The translations under genes were made by a program, and so were the position numbers. Positions 1-5,211 of a stretch of 5,211 bases of DNA are shown in pieces; positions within the stretch are counted from its first letter, which is position 1, and each line of letters begins with the position of its first letter. Where the stretch lies: contig JAUVUO010000107.1 of NCBI GenBank assembly GCA_030601015.1, forward strand, positions 1 through 5,211, written 5' to 3'. The notes below the pieces were generated by a model that did no database searches, was not told where the DNA came from, and saw only the letters and a list, made by a program, of their open reading frames with translations. The DNA comes from Candidatus Omnitrophota bacterium (GTDB lineage Bacteria > Omnitrophota > Gorgyraeia > Duberdicusellales > 4484-171).

Positions 1-34
1 TAAAAGGATTTGAAACACGGACCACAAAGGGTGT

Positions 35-59
35 TTGAGGGAAAAGTATTTTCCCTCAA
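35..59. repeat. Perfect 11-bp hairpin with GTA loop
   Basis: The arms TTGAGGGAAAA (35-45) and TTTTCCCTCAA (49-59) are perfectly complementary and separated by the three bases GTA. The outer bases GTGT (31-34) and ACAT (63-66) could add four more pairs after a TTT bulge. The T-run sits inside the 3' arm and is not followed by a long T tract, so a role as intrinsic terminator is possible but not typical. It resembles the hairpin at 101-137 in having a purine- and A-rich 5' arm and a three-base loop. Confidence 0.8.
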
Positions 60-89
60 TTTACATACTCTTCCTTGAAAGGAAAGGTG

Positions 90-149
90 TGACAGCGAAG
101 CGTCAGAGAGGAAAACCATAGGTTTTCCTTTATGACGAGCAAAGCGACT
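90..149. repeat. Near-direct repeat flanking the long hairpin
   Basis: TGACAGCGAAGCGTCA (90-105) and TGACGAGCAAAGCGACT (133-149) share TGAC followed by AGCRAAGCG, with a one-base insertion, about 44 bases apart. Each contains a GC-RAA-GC mini-hairpin; the d(GCGAAGC) version is known as an unusually stable small hairpin. The second copy overlaps what would be the 3' anticodon-stem strand of the tRNA remnant. This suggests that part of the tRNA was duplicated, or that the block grew in repeat units. Confidence 0.5.
101..137. repeat. Long imperfect hairpin with ATA loop
   Basis: The core arms AGGAAAACC (109-117) and GGTTTTCCT (121-129) pair perfectly around an ATA loop. The stem continues outward through a G-T pair (108/130), an A-T pair (107/131), one G/A mismatch (106/132) and five more pairs, CGTCA (101-105) with TGACG (133-137). 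This makes about 16 pairs in a 17-position stem. Such a stem is very unlikely by chance and would form in RNA or as a DNA cruciform. It ends only a few bases before the tRNA-like segment. Confidence 0.8.
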
Positions 150-178
150 GGTTGGGGGTTCAAATCCCTGCGGGCCCA
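144..178 (+). tRNA. tRNA 3' part (isotype undetermined), interrupted or remnant
   Basis: The segment reads as tRNA positions 39-73: a possible anticodon-stem strand GCGAC (144-148), variable loop TGGTT (149-153), T-stem GGGGG (154-158), canonical T-loop TTCAAAT (159-165), returning strand CCCTG (166-170), acceptor strand CGGGCCC (171-177) and discriminator A (178). CCA is not encoded; TTT follows. The T-stem has one G-G mismatch (154/170) and one G-T pair (155/169). A contiguous tRNA would begin near 103, but no GGGCCCG or D-arm exists there or anywhere in 1-143. The gene is therefore split by an insert with its 5' half before the window, or is a relic such as an attachment-site copy. C at position 70 argues against tRNA-Ala and tmRNA. 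Confidence 0.55.
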
Positions 179-200
179 TTTAAATTTTTTGCAAGAATTT

Positions 201-206
201 AGGAGA
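201..206 (+). promoter_or_regulatory. Ribosome binding site of the zinc-ribbon gene
   Basis: AGGAGA lies seven bases from the end of AGGAG to the ATG at 213. It decides the start: the reading frame stays open upstream to an ATG at 132, but the extra 27 codons would come from the hairpin and tRNA sequence and have no such site. Confidence 0.85.
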
Positions 207-212
207 TGTTTA

Positions 213-938
213 ATGCTATTAAAAGAAGAGCTTTCAAAACTTGTACAATTACAAAAAATTGATTCCCAATTAAAAAAATTAAAAGATGATATTGAGATAA
301 ACAAACCTGCTCAAATTGAACATTTGAAAAAAGATTTTGAAGAAATCAAAAGTCAATTTGGTATTTCTGAAGCAAAATTGAAAGAGAGCACATTAAAGAA
401 AAAAGACAATGAGCTTACTTTGGCTTCTAAGGAAGCTAGTCTTCTGAAAACACAGAGCCAGCTTTATCAACTTAAGACTAATAAAGAATATCAAGCTAAA
501 CTTAATGAAATCGCCTCGATAAAGTCTGATATTTCTGTGGCAGAAGAAGAGTTGCTAATCAAGCTGGAAGAAATAGATGATATAAAAAGTAAAGCGGAAG
601 TAGAAAAAATAAAATTATCCGAAAAGGAAAAAACTTTTAGAGAAGAAGAAATTAAAATTCAAGATCAAATTAAAATTATTGAGGCTGAAATTGGTAAATT
701 TAAAACGAACCGTGATTTCATTAAAGAAAATATTGATAAAAAAATACTTGCTAATTATGAAAACATGTTAGAAATTCGCCATGGGTTAGCAGTAGTTCCT
801 GTCGTCAATTATAATTGTGGTGCTTGTTATCTGAAGCTTACACATCAAAAAATAAATGAGATAAAAATGTATGAACATCTTGTTTTATGTGACAGTTGTG
901 TCCGTATATTTTATATCCCTGAAGATATAGACAAATGA
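213..938 (+). CDS. C4-type zinc ribbon coiled-coil protein (CT398/HP0958-like family)
   Basis: A 241-residue protein. Residues 1 to about 190 are rich in Lys, Glu, Leu and Ile in heptad-like patterns, as expected of a long antiparallel helical hairpin. Within this part, LKTNKEYQAKLNEI is typical of the family. The C-terminal part is a zinc ribbon with two CxxC pairs, C202/C205 (CGAC) and C226/C229 (CDSC). No signal peptide or membrane segment is visible, so it is cytoplasmic. Family members studied elsewhere, HP0958/FlgZ of Helicobacter and CT398 of Chlamydia, bind sigma-54 and, for HP0958, a flagellin mRNA. Whether that holds here is unknown. The gene overlaps the RNase HI gene by four bases, a pairing I recall from other phyla, including mycobacteria, which hints at a role in nucleic-acid metabolism. 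The start at 213 is chosen for its ribosome binding site. Confidence 0.88.
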   Translation: MLLKEELSKLVQLQKIDSQLKKLKDDIEINKPAQIEHLKKDFEEIKSQFGISEAKLKESTLKKKDNELTLASKEASLLKTQSQLYQLKTNKEYQAKLNEIASIKSDISVAEEELLIKLEEIDDIKSKAEVEKIKLSEKEKTFREEEIKIQDQIKIIEAEIGKFKTNRDFIKENIDKKILANYENMLEIRHGLAVVPVVNYNCGACYLKLTHQKINEIKMYEHLVLCDSCVRIFYIPEDIDK

Positions 939-1330
939 TAAAAATTTATGTTGATGGTTCATCTATTGGTAATCCTGGGAAAAGCGGAATTGGATATCTT
1001 ATTTATAAAGAAAACGTTATTATTAAGAAAGAAAGTACTTACTTAGGGATACAAACTAATAATTATGCCGAATATATGGCTTTAATTTTTTCTCTTATTG
1101 AATCATTAAGTATAAACGAAAAAAAATGTGTTGTTTTTACTGATAGCAAATTATTATGTGAACAGATAAATGGAAATTATAAAGTTAAAAGTCAAAATAT
1201 TCAGCCGCTTTTTACTTTAGCAAAAAAACTAATTTCTAAATTAGATAGTTTTAATATTGAACATATCGGCCGTGAAAAAAACAAAGAAGCTGATAAGTTA
1301 GCTAGAGAGTCGACTAGTTTCTTAATATAA
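935..1330 (+). CDS. rnhA: Ribonuclease HI family protein
   Basis: A 131-residue RNase H-fold protein predicted to cut the RNA strand of RNA-DNA hybrids, for example R-loops and Okazaki primers. The four metal-binding acidic residues are all visible: D7 in YVDGSS, E46 in NNYAEYMAL, D70 in FTDSKLL and D120 in NKEADKLA. The NPG after the first strand (13-15) and the H110xxR/EKNKEAD ending are typical of the short RNase HI forms related to YpdQ and the RVT_3 domain. It is shorter than E. coli RNase HI (155 residues) and appears to lack the basic protrusion, so substrate preference may differ. No Shine-Dalgarno is seen; its ATG overlaps the upstream stop (ATGA), suggesting translational coupling. 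The symbol is given by family and orthology to E. coli rnhA is not certain. Confidence 0.9.
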   Translation: MIKIYVDGSSIGNPGKSGIGYLIYKENVIIKKESTYLGIQTNNYAEYMALIFSLIESLSINEKKCVVFTDSKLLCEQINGNYKVKSQNIQPLFTLAKKLISKLDSFNIEHIGREKNKEADKLARESTSFLI

Positions 1331-1367
1331 AGTAGTCTTAACGTTAGTTTTAAAAAATATTTTTGAT

Positions 1368-1374
1368 AGGAGGT
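1368..1374 (+). promoter_or_regulatory. Strong ribosome binding site of yebC
   Basis: AGGAGGT is a full anti-16S match, five bases before the ATG at 1380. The 49-base gap after the RNase HI gene (1331-1379) is the largest gap between genes within the cluster and could carry an internal promoter, but I see no convincing -35/-10 pair. Confidence 0.9.
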
Positions 1375-1379
1375 AAAAT

Positions 1380-2135
1380 ATGAGTGGTCATTCAAAATGG
1401 GCAAGTATTAAGCATAAAAAAGGCGCTACTGATGCGAAACGCGGCCGAATTTTTACTAAATTAATTAGAGAAATTACAGTAGCTGCGAAAGATGGGGGAG
1501 GTATCCCTGAGACTAATCCAAGTTTAAGAGCCGCTATTACTAGAGCTAATGAAGCTAATATGCCCAAAGATAATATAGAAAAAGCAATAAAAAAAGGAAC
1601 AGGCGAACTTCCGGGAGTGATATATGATAATTGTTCTTTCGAAGGATACGGACCGGGGGGTGTCGCTATAATTGTAGAAACTCTTACTGATAACAAAAAC
1701 AGATCAACTGCGGAAATTAGGAATATATTTTCAAAAAGAAATGGAAATATGGCCGGGGCGGGAAGTGTTGCCTGGATTTTTACATCTAAAGGATATATTT
1801 TAATAAATAAAACTGAAATAAATGAGGATGATCTATTTTCGATAAGTGTTGATGCCGGGGCTGAAGATGTAAAGGTTGGTGATAAAAACTATGAAATTTT
1901 TTGCGAACCTAAAGATTTTGAAAATGTTAAAAGTGCGTTACAAGAAAAAAATATTAAATGGGAAAGCGCGGAGTTAAGCAAAATTCCAAATTCTACTATA
2001 AAATTAGCGGGAAACGAGGCTAAACAATTACTTTCTCTTATTGAAACACTGGAAGATCAAGATGATGTTCAAAAAGTTTACGCGAATTTTGACATACCTG
2101 ATGAAGTGTTAGAAAAAATAGCTCAAGATATGTAA
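1380..2135 (+). CDS. yebC: YebC/TACO1-family protein (translation factor, formerly annotated transcriptional regulator)
   Basis: A full-length 251-residue member of the YebC/PmpR/TACO1 family. Hallmarks are GHSKWA (3-8) with the following KHKKGATDAKRG, the FTKLIREI helix (25-32), EANMPKDNIEKAI (58-70), FEGYGPGG (87-94), TDNKNRST (103-110) and GSVAWIF (128-134). The family was long described as DNA-binding regulators (PmpR). More recent work on YebC and mitochondrial TACO1 points to relief of ribosome stalling at proline-rich stretches. The fold is three domains, with the basic N-terminal domain the likely RNA- or DNA-binding part. The protein is cytoplasmic. The gene is one base upstream of ruvC, and the yebC-ruvC-ruvA arrangement is widespread in bacteria. 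Its strong ribosome binding site suggests high expression relative to its neighbours. Confidence 0.97.
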   Translation: MSGHSKWASIKHKKGATDAKRGRIFTKLIREITVAAKDGGGIPETNPSLRAAITRANEANMPKDNIEKAIKKGTGELPGVIYDNCSFEGYGPGGVAIIVETLTDNKNRSTAEIRNIFSKRNGNMAGAGSVAWIFTSKGYILINKTEINEDDLFSISVDAGAEDVKVGDKNYEIFCEPKDFENVKSALQEKNIKWESAELSKIPNSTIKLAGNEAKQLLSLIETLEDQDDVQKVYANFDIPDEVLEKIAQDM

Positions 2136-2136
2136 A

Positions 2137-2688
2137 ATGATAGTTTTAAGTATTGATCTCGGATTGAAATGTTCCGGTTATATTATCGGAAAAGTTGATA
2201 ATTTAAAAATTGATCTTTTAAAAGAAAATGAAATCAAACCAAGAGTCACTAATTCACTTCCTCAAAAATTAAAACTTATTTATGTGGAATTAGAAAAAGA
2301 GATCATTATATATAGGCCTGAGGCAATTATTGTTGAGACTTTATATTCACACCATAAGCATCCTACTACATTGGGGTTATTATCACATGTACGAGGTATA
2401 ATATTTCTTCTTGCTGAACAGCATAAAATTAACGTTTATGAATATTCTCCGACACGTGCCCGGAAATCTTTTTTAGGCAGGGGGAATGTGAATTCTGATC
2501 AAGTAAAAAAAATGGCGGAAAATGTTGTCGGTAAAAAATTCAAATCTGTGCATACTGCGGACGCTTATTCTTTAATCTCCGCATTTAGTCATACTCAAAA
2601 GGTAAAAAAATTTTTACCGAAAGACCCAAAAGCAGTTAATAAAAATTCTGAGATGAATGTTCTTTTAAAAAAAATTAGAATTAAATGA
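2137..2688 (+). CDS. ruvC: Crossover junction endodeoxyribonuclease RuvC
   Basis: A 183-residue Holliday junction resolvase, slightly longer than the usual 160-175. It acts as a dimer that nicks two opposite strands of a four-way junction presented by RuvA-RuvB. Catalytic residues are visible: D7 in LSIDLGLKCSGY, E67 in AIIVETLY, and H139 and D142 in VHTADAYSL. The third position is Asp in E. coli (DAAD) but His in some family members, including Thermus thermophilus RuvC as I recall, so the site looks intact. The GLLSHVRGII segment (80-89) and the YSPTRARKSFLGRG loop (103-116) also match the family. The last 30 or so residues are Lys-rich and not conserved. No Shine-Dalgarno is seen; the start lies one base after the yebC stop and it overlaps ruvA by four bases. 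Confidence 0.96.
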   Translation: MIVLSIDLGLKCSGYIIGKVDNLKIDLLKENEIKPRVTNSLPQKLKLIYVELEKEIIIYRPEAIIVETLYSHHKHPTTLGLLSHVRGIIFLLAEQHKINVYEYSPTRARKSFLGRGNVNSDQVKKMAENVVGKKFKSVHTADAYSLISAFSHTQKVKKFLPKDPKAVNKNSEMNVLLKKIRIK

Positions 2689-3305
2689 TATATAAACTAA
2701 AAGGTAAACTTATTCGATGTGAGGAAAATACCGTTATTTTAGAAATAGGGGGCATATTTTATAAAATAAATATTCCGAAAACAGTATACAGCTTTTTAAA
2801 TAACAAAAGATCTGAAACAATTGAATTGATAATTTATCATTATTTCAATATCGATAAAAACCGGGGAATTCCTGTACTGGTCGGGTTTCTCGAAGAATTA
2901 GAACGGGATTTCTTTGAAAAATTCATAAGTGTTTCCGGTATAGGGCCTAAAGCGGCATTGCGAGCCTTTGATAAACCTGTTAGTCATATTGCAAAAGCGA
3001 TTGAAGAGGGTAATATGAATTTTTTAGTCTCGCTTGCAGGGGTTGGTAAACAAAAAGCTAAACAAATTATTGCTCATCTTCAAGGTAAAGTAGGAAGATT
3101 CGCGTTAATCAAAGACAAAGAAAAAGAAGGTAAGCCTAAGGAACCAATTAAAAATCTTATAATTGAAGAATCTATGAAAATTTTAAAACGTCTTCAATAT
3201 AACACCCGGGAATCGGAAGATATGATAAAAAAAGTTTTAACATCTAATCTGCAAATTAATACTGTTGAGGATCTTCTTAATGAGATTTATAGGCAAAAAA
3301 ATTAA
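2685..3305 (+). CDS. ruvA: Holliday junction branch migration protein RuvA
   Basis: A 206-residue subunit that binds the four-way junction as a tetramer and loads the RuvB motor. Domain I is the N-terminal OB fold (1 to about 68), with EIGGIFYKINIP (20-31) and LVGF (65-68). Domain II holds two helix-hairpin-helix motifs, SVSGIGPKAALRAF (82-95) and LAGVGKQKAKQII (117-129). A charged Lys/Glu linker (142-154) leads to domain III (about 157-206), which in homologues touches RuvB. The strand-loop before LVGF, HYFNIDKNRGIP (52-63), is about three residues longer than the matching E. coli segment, which carries the acidic pin E55/D56; D57 is the only clear acid in the loop here. No Shine-Dalgarno is seen; the start overlaps the ruvC stop as ATGA. 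ruvB is not adjacent; scpB follows instead. Confidence 0.96.
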   Translation: MIYKLKGKLIRCEENTVILEIGGIFYKINIPKTVYSFLNNKRSETIELIIYHYFNIDKNRGIPVLVGFLEELERDFFEKFISVSGIGPKAALRAFDKPVSHIAKAIEEGNMNFLVSLAGVGKQKAKQIIAHLQGKVGRFALIKDKEKEGKPKEPIKNLIIEESMKILKRLQYNTRESEDMIKKVLTSNLQINTVEDLLNEIYRQKN

Positions 3306-3334
3306 TCGTTTCATGTATCTAAATAATTAACTTT

Positions 3335-3991
3335 ATGGATATTGAAAAAATAAAATCTATAATTGAATCGTTATTATTCATCAACGAAAGGCCTATAGAA
3401 CTAAATGAACTTAAAGATGTGTTATTGGATACTAGCAAAAAAGAATTAATTGAATCCCTTGACCAATTAATTTTTGAATATAATCAAAGAAAATCCGGTG
3501 TTTGTATTGTTAAAGTCGCGGGGGGATATCAAATGTGTTCTACCCCTGACAATGAATCCTGGATAAAACGTATGTATCAAGAAAGAAGCAAACAAAAATT
3601 GTCTACAGCTTGTTTGGAGTCTTTAGCTATTATAGCTTATAAACAGCCGGTAACCCGCATAGAAATAGAGGCTATCAGAGGTGTAAATGTTGACGGTGTA
3701 GCAAGAAAACTTTCTGATTTAGGATTAATAAAAATAGCCGGAAGAAAAGAAGTTATTGGTAAACCCTTTCTATATATAACGACACGTAAATTTTTAGAGT
3801 ATTTCGGTATAAATTCTTTAAAAGATCTTCCAAAATTAGAAGAATTCATTGCCTTAGCTGGAAATAAAATAGTTTCTGATAACAACAGCAATGAAATATC
3901 TAATTGTGAAAATGAAGTTGAGATAGAACCAAAAAAAGAAACAGCAGAGACTCAAATAATTAATACAAAAAAGGAGGAAGAGATCAAATGA
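3335..3991 (+). CDS. scpB: Segregation and condensation protein B (ScpB)
   Basis: A 218-residue kleisin-associated protein that dimerises and binds ScpA in the SMC-ScpA-ScpB condensin, which compacts and separates new chromosomes. It has two winged-helix domains: about 1-80, starting [17 protein letters not shown], and about 89-158, with the signature [20 protein letters not shown] (89-108), then RGVNVDGV (115-122) and [15 protein letters not shown] (136-150). [18 protein letters not shown] (153-170) closes the conserved part. Residues from about 175 on are an acidic, Asn/Lys-rich tail with no visible fold. The start is fixed by an in-frame TAA at 3320-3322. No Shine-Dalgarno precedes it although it lies 29 bases from ruvA, so it may start on an unstructured AT-rich leader. 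The usual partner gene scpA is not beside it. It overlaps metK by four bases. Confidence 0.96.
   Translation: MDIEKIKSIIESLLFINERPIELNELKDVLLDTSKKELIESLDQLIFEYNQRKSGVCIVKVAGGYQMCSTPDNESWIKRMYQERSKQKLSTACLESLAIIAYKQPVTRIEIEAIRGVNVDGVARKLSDLGLIKIAGRKEVIGKPFLYITTRKFLEYFGINSLKDLPKLEEFIALAGNKIVSDNNSNEISNCENEVEIEPKKETAETQIINTKKEEEIK
3971..3977 (+). promoter_or_regulatory. Ribosome binding site of metK inside scpB
   Basis: AAGGAGG lies ten bases before the metK ATG at 3988 and is embedded in the codons for the KKEEE tail of ScpB. The acidic-basic ScpB C-terminus is therefore partly dictated by this site. It would let metK initiate strongly on its own despite the ATGA overlap. Confidence 0.85.
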
Positions 3992-5124
3992 AACATTATT
4001 TTGCTTCTGAATCAGTTACTGAAGGGCATCCGGACAAAGTATGTGACCAAATTTCCGATGCCGTATTGGATTCCGTATTAAGTAATGATCCAAATGGACG
4101 AGTAGCTTGTGAAGCTTTAGCAACTCGAGGATTTATAATGGTTGCCGGTGAAATAAGCACTAATTGTTATGTTGAAGTTCCAAAAATCGTTAGAAATATT
4201 TTAATGGAAATAGGATATGATGACCCGATTGGGGGATTTGATTATGAAAGTTGTGGAGTAGTAACGGCTATTCAAGAACAATCTCCTGATATTGCTTTAG
4301 GAGTTGATACCGGAGGAGCCGGTGATCAAGGATTAATGTTTGGATTTGCTAATTCTGAAACACCTGAGCTTATGCCGCTTCCAATAATGCTTTCTCATAA
4401 ACTTGTTCGCAGACTTTCTCAATTACGTAAAAATAAAATTCTCCGTTATCTCAGGCCTGATGGAAAATCTCAAGTATCTATTGAATATAAACACGGTGTT
4501 CCCAAAAGAGTTGATGCTATCATAATTGGGGCTCACCATGACCAAGAAGTAAAAACTAAAGATTTAAGAGAAGATATAAAAAAATTAGTTATAGATTATA
4601 TTGTACCTAAAGACCTCATAGATAAAAATACTAAAATTTTTATTAATGGTACCGGACGATTCGAAATTGGCGGCCCAGTTTCAGATACAGGTGTTACTGG
4701 AAGAAAAATAATTGTTGATACTTACGGAGGATTTGCACGTCATGGAGGAGGTGCTTTTTCCGGTAAAGATCCTACAAAAGTTGATAGGTCTGCATCGTAT
4801 ATGTCTAGATACATTGCTAAAAATATTGTAAAGTCCGGAGTTGCAAGTACTTGCGAAGTTCAGCTTTCATATTGTATCGGAATTGCTGAACCGGTATCTA
4901 TTAATATTAATACTTTTGGGACTGCAAAAGTTGAGGAGAAAAAAATAGCTAAAGCAATACGGGAAATTTTTAAACTTACTCCTGGAGAAATAATTGATGA
5001 ATTAAAATTGCTTAGGCCTATATATACAAAAACAGCATGTTATGGTCATTTTGGCCGGGAAGAAGAAGGCTTTACTTGGGAGAATACCGATAAAGTTGAT
5101 ATTTTGAAAAAAACATTAAAATAA
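3988..5124 (+). CDS. metK: S-adenosylmethionine synthase (methionine adenosyltransferase)
   Basis: A complete 378-residue enzyme, close to the usual 380-400, that joins ATP and L-methionine to S-adenosylmethionine, releasing phosphate and pyrophosphate. It normally forms a cytoplasmic tetramer using Mg2+ and K+. The three repeated domains and signatures are present: [20 protein letters not shown] (5-24) with H14, D16 and K17 at the ATP site; [15 protein letters not shown] (107-121); the [13 protein letters not shown] segment (218-230); and the glycine-rich loop GGGAFSGKD (253-261) followed by [20 protein letters not shown]. The C-terminal [14 protein letters not shown] (352-365) is also typical. 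It starts inside scpB with an ATGA overlap and its own strong ribosome binding site. No S-adenosylmethionine riboswitch is possible upstream, as the space is scpB coding sequence. Confidence 0.98.
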   Translation: MKHYFASESVTEGHPDKVCDQISDAVLDSVLSNDPNGRVACEALATRGFIMVAGEISTNCYVEVPKIVRNILMEIGYDDPIGGFDYESCGVVTAIQEQSPDIALGVDTGGAGDQGLMFGFANSETPELMPLPIMLSHKLVRRLSQLRKNKILRYLRPDGKSQVSIEYKHGVPKRVDAIIIGAHHDQEVKTKDLREDIKKLVIDYIVPKDLIDKNTKIFINGTGRFEIGGPVSDTGVTGRKIIVDTYGGFARHGGGAFSGKDPTKVDRSASYMSRYIAKNIVKSGVASTCEVQLSYCIGIAEPVSININTFGTAKVEEKKIAKAIREIFKLTPGEIIDELKLLRPIYTKTACYGHFGREEEGFTWENTDKVDILKKTLK

Positions 5125-5151
5125 ATATTGGACTGTTAATACTTGTACCTG

Positions 5152-5176
5152 CTCAAAAATGTGAAAGATTTTTGAG
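5152..5176 (+). terminator. Stem-loop after metK, possible transcription terminator
   Basis: CTCAAAAAT (5152-5160) and ATTTTTGAG (5168-5176) form a perfect 9-bp stem around a seven-base loop, 27 bases after the metK stop. It is AT-rich and is followed by TTATAC and not a long T run, so it is a weak intrinsic terminator at best. The symmetry would also allow function on the opposite strand. The rest of 5125-5211 shows no convincing gene; an ATG at 5183 opens a frame of nine codons that runs off the window without a clear ribosome binding site. Confidence 0.45.
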
Positions 5177-5211
5177 TTATACAATGGTTCAAGTTCATTT
5201 TTCTTTGAAAA

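Larger units (their letters stand above)
1..143. other. Palindrome-rich non-coding block upstream of a tRNA 3' end
   Basis: No convincing protein gene is present here. The stretch is built from short palindromes: a possible AAACAC/GTGTTT stem (13-18 with 31-36), a perfect 11-bp hairpin (35-59), a small TTCCT/AGGAA stem (71-75 with 80-84), a GCGAAGC mini-hairpin (95-101) and a long hairpin (101-137). It runs straight into tRNA-like sequence at 144-178. A 9-base inverted repeat, GGATTTGAA at 6-14 and TTCAAATCC at 159-167, brackets most of it, and the right copy is the T-loop of the tRNA remnant. Possible explanations are a palindromic insertion element inside or beside a tRNA gene, or the 3' portion of a larger structured RNA that starts before the window. 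I do not recognise a named family. Confidence 0.6.

Noticed and set aside
1..143. Group I intron in the anticodon loop
   Set aside because: None of the conserved core elements, such as an AGAYATAGTC-like P7 strand, could be seen. The insert boundary also does not restore a normal anticodon loop (no T33).
30..150. CRISPR array
   Set aside because: The hairpins are not identical repeats with regular spacers; there are only two imperfect copies.
1..178. 3' end of a tmRNA (ssrA)
   Set aside because: A T-arm at the end of a structured region fits, but position 70 is C, so the G3-U70 alanine signal is absent. The TGGTT variable loop is that of an ordinary tRNA, and no tag-encoding reading frame is visible.
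56..304. Reverse-strand protein with an RRDLNPQP segment
   Set aside because: It is the antisense of the T-arm and hairpins, a common false gene next to tRNAs, and it overlaps the real zinc-ribbon gene.
1331..1379. Promoter for yebC
   Set aside because: TTAACG at 1338-1343 resembles a -35 box, but there is no -10 box at proper spacing.
3313..3330. Five-codon leader ORF before scpB
   Set aside because: It has no ribosome binding site and is the kind of short frame expected by chance.
5121..5211. End of a convergent gene on the reverse strand
   Set aside because: A frame of about 31 codons is open to the window edge, but it is short, not recognisable and overlaps the metK stop.

Overview
The window comes from an AT-rich bacterium (GC in the low 30s per cent by eye) that uses the standard code: TGA ends three of the seven genes. 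It holds seven complete protein genes, all on the + strand and nearly touching, preceded by a hairpin-rich stretch that runs into the 3' part of a tRNA. Nothing fixes the species. The compact housekeeping cluster, the AT-rich composition and the style of RuvA and ScpB recall uncultured Elusimicrobiota- or Omnitrophota-type bacteria. That is an impression, not an identification.

Layout. Positions 1-143 contain no credible gene but hold two strong hairpins (35-59 and 101-137), a near-repeat that brackets the second hairpin, and a short inverted repeat that spans nearly the whole block. Positions 144-178 look like the 3' end of a tRNA (anticodon-stem strand, variable loop, T-arm, acceptor strand and A73). 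No matching 5' half lies where it should, so the tRNA is interrupted, partial or a relic. After that come: a C4 zinc-ribbon coiled-coil protein (213-938), an RNase HI-family protein (935-1330), yebC (1380-2135), ruvC (2137-2688), ruvA (2685-3305), scpB (3335-3991) and metK (3988-5124). A hairpin at 5152-5176 follows metK.

How the genes fit together. Three gene pairs overlap by an ATGA (zinc ribbon/rnh, ruvC/ruvA, scpB/metK), and yebC and ruvC are one base apart, so the block reads as one operon or two. Strong Shine-Dalgarno sequences occur only before the zinc-ribbon gene, yebC and metK. The genes between them lack one and are probably translated by coupling. RuvC and RuvA act on Holliday junctions, but RuvB is not in the window. 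ScpB works with SMC and ScpA in chromosome segregation, and ScpA is also absent here. YebC is a translation factor that commonly travels with ruv genes. RNase HI removes RNA from RNA-DNA hybrids. MetK makes S-adenosylmethionine.

The protein genes are ordinary housekeeping genes with intact key residues. The part that is not explained is the first 178 bases.
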